DNA from: Selenomonadaceae bacterium
GTDB taxonomy: Bacteria; Bacillota; Negativicutes; Selenomonadales; Selenomonadaceae
Length of the DNA stretch: 5,659 nucleotides
Reading direction: 5' to 3'
Assembly: GCA_017529085.1 (NCBI GenBank)
Contig: JAFXOC010000355.1
Location: 1 to 5,659 of the forward strand
Positions 4,857 to 5,659 of this stretch are shown piece after piece. Position numbers and translations under genes: made by a program. Below the pieces are notes generated by a model. It was not told the origin of the DNA. It did no database searches and saw nothing but the letters and a program-made list of their open reading frames with translations. Each line of letters begins with the position of its first letter. The stretch's first letter is position 1.

Positions 4857-5659
4857 ATGCTTTATAGACTTCTTCGCCGTCAATGATCGTGGCGATAATC
4901 TTTGCCTTTGCAACTTTATCCAAATCGTCGTGCAGGAAGTCGCAGTCAAACACCGTCATGTTGGCGATTTTTCCGAACTCGATGGAGCCCAGGCGACTTT
5001 CCTGACGCCATTGACGGGCAACGTTTATCGTCATTGCGCGAAGCGACTGTTCGCGAGTGATAGCTTCTTCCATATTGCGCGGCTGTGCTACCTTACCGAT
5101 TCCTTTCGGGAAGTTGCGCGCTTCGGCTGCGTAAAAGCTGTTTTTGATGTCAAACAGCGGCGACACGGGATAATCAGAATGAAATACCACGTTCGCGCCT
5201 GCGTCATAGAAAGATTTTATCGGATAGCCTTTCTCCGCGATTGCTTCGCCGACGTATCTGACTTCCTGTTCATAAATGTTCGCTTCTTTCGGACACCAAA
5301 GAGTAAAAACAGCCGGTACGGAGCCAGTCTTTGCCATACGCTGGATATCTTCTTCTCGGACAAATTGCAAATGCGCCAAAATGTTGCGCTGATCCATATC
5401 GCCGGTAATTTTTTCCGCGTCCTCAATGCAATCAAGCATAAATTTAGTTGCGCCGTTTCCTATGGAATGAACGTGTACCGATAGCCCTTCGGCATCTGCC
5501 GCAACAATAAGCTCAACCATTTTGTCGTGGTCGTTGAAACGTTCCAAGCCGTGATAACCGGGCGTATCAAGATAATCATCAATTTGCCAGGCGGTATGCG
5601 CCTCGGTCACGCCGTCCAGAAAAGCCTTGACGCCTACAATGTGAAAATATTCATTGCTG
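4855..5659 (-). CDS. YtcJ-like amidohydrolase (Amidohydro_3), C-terminal half, cut by right edge
   Basis: The frame is open to the window edge, so the Val (GTG) at 5610 is internal, not a start. 267 residues are visible, about half of a typical family member. Motifs in window numbering: VKAFLDG (Lys11, the expected active-site Lys), VHVHSIG (His62, His64), LAHLQF (His96), FHSDYP (Asp162), then ITREQS and GSIEFGKIANMTVFD before the C-terminal beta domain ending GEEVYKA. These are the C-terminal metal and catalytic positions of a cytoplasmic metal-dependent amidohydrolase; the N-terminal HxH motif lies outside the window. It is clearly paralogous to the gene at 1841-3498 (shared ITREQ, TINVA and GSI-GK motifs), though not closely identical. 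The stop overlaps a repeat end. No terminator is seen before the next gene, 109 bp on, so co-transcription is likely. The substrate is unknown. Confidence 0.88.
   Translation of the reverse strand, partial: SNEYFHIVGVKAFLDGVTEAHTAWQIDDYLDTPGYHGLERFNDHDKMVELIVAADAEGLSVHVHSIGNGATKFMLDCIEDAEKITGDMDQRNILAHLQFVREEDIQRMAKTGSVPAVFTLWCPKEANIYEQEVRYVGEAIAEKGYPIKSFYDAGANVVFHSDYPVSPLFDIKNSFYAAEARNFPKGIGKVAQPRNMEEAITREQSLRAMTINVARQWRQESRLGSIEFGKIANMTVFDCDFLHDDLDKVAKAKIIATIIDGEEVYKA

Noticed and set aside
4930..5484. Plus-strand open frame of 184 codons
   Set aside because: It is antisense to the partial amidohydrolase with recognisable active-site motifs, and shows no recognisable domain.

Overview
The window reads as a stretch of bacterial chromosome of moderate GC content with strong AGGAGG-type ribosome binding sites, Rho-independent terminators and a signal-peptide-bearing exported enzyme. 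This would fit an anaerobic Firmicutes-like bacterium, possibly a diderm of the Negativicutes type. That placement is inference only; no marker gene is present. Almost everything is on the minus strand, so the order of transcription is from the right end to the left.

Layout in order of transcription. (1) 5659-4855: C-terminal half of a YtcJ-like amidohydrolase (Amidohydro_3 type), cut by the window edge. (2) A 109-bp gap holding copy B of a palindromic repeat with one intact terminal inverted repeat. (3) 4745-3729: a complete 338-aa amidohydrolase of the ACMSD / gamma-resorcylate decarboxylase type (Amidohydro_2), clearly AT-richer than its neighbours. (4) A 230-bp gap holding a second, REP-like hairpin repeat and copy A of the palindromic repeat. 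(5) 3498-1841: a second YtcJ-like amidohydrolase, broken by one apparent 1-base deletion inside its metal-binding HxH motif; restoring the base gives 552 aa. (6) 1840-1537: a strong terminator and then a good sigma70 promoter. (7) 1536-499: an exported amidinotransferase / arginine-deiminase-fold enzyme with its catalytic residues intact, followed by a terminator at 316-360. (8) At the far left, a probable plus-strand gene tail (3-140) ends at its own terminator (195-233), so two transcription units converge there.

The three amidohydrolases probably form one catabolic or salvage unit: two metal-dependent hydrolases of the same subfamily flank a decarboxylase-like member. No substrate can be named from sequence alone. 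The amidinotransferase has its own promoter and terminators and is a separate unit, though it also acts on C-N bonds.

The most interesting signal is in the gaps. The AT-rich middle gene lies between two direct copies of a palindromic element. The same identical 29-bp leader (ribosome binding site, ATG-ATG start and first Lys codon) precedes both the middle gene and the frameshifted gene. This suggests the middle gene arrived as a cassette together with a copy of the intergenic region. I see no CRISPR array, tRNA, rRNA, transposase gene or phage gene. I see no convincing evidence of a wholly new defence or mobile system.
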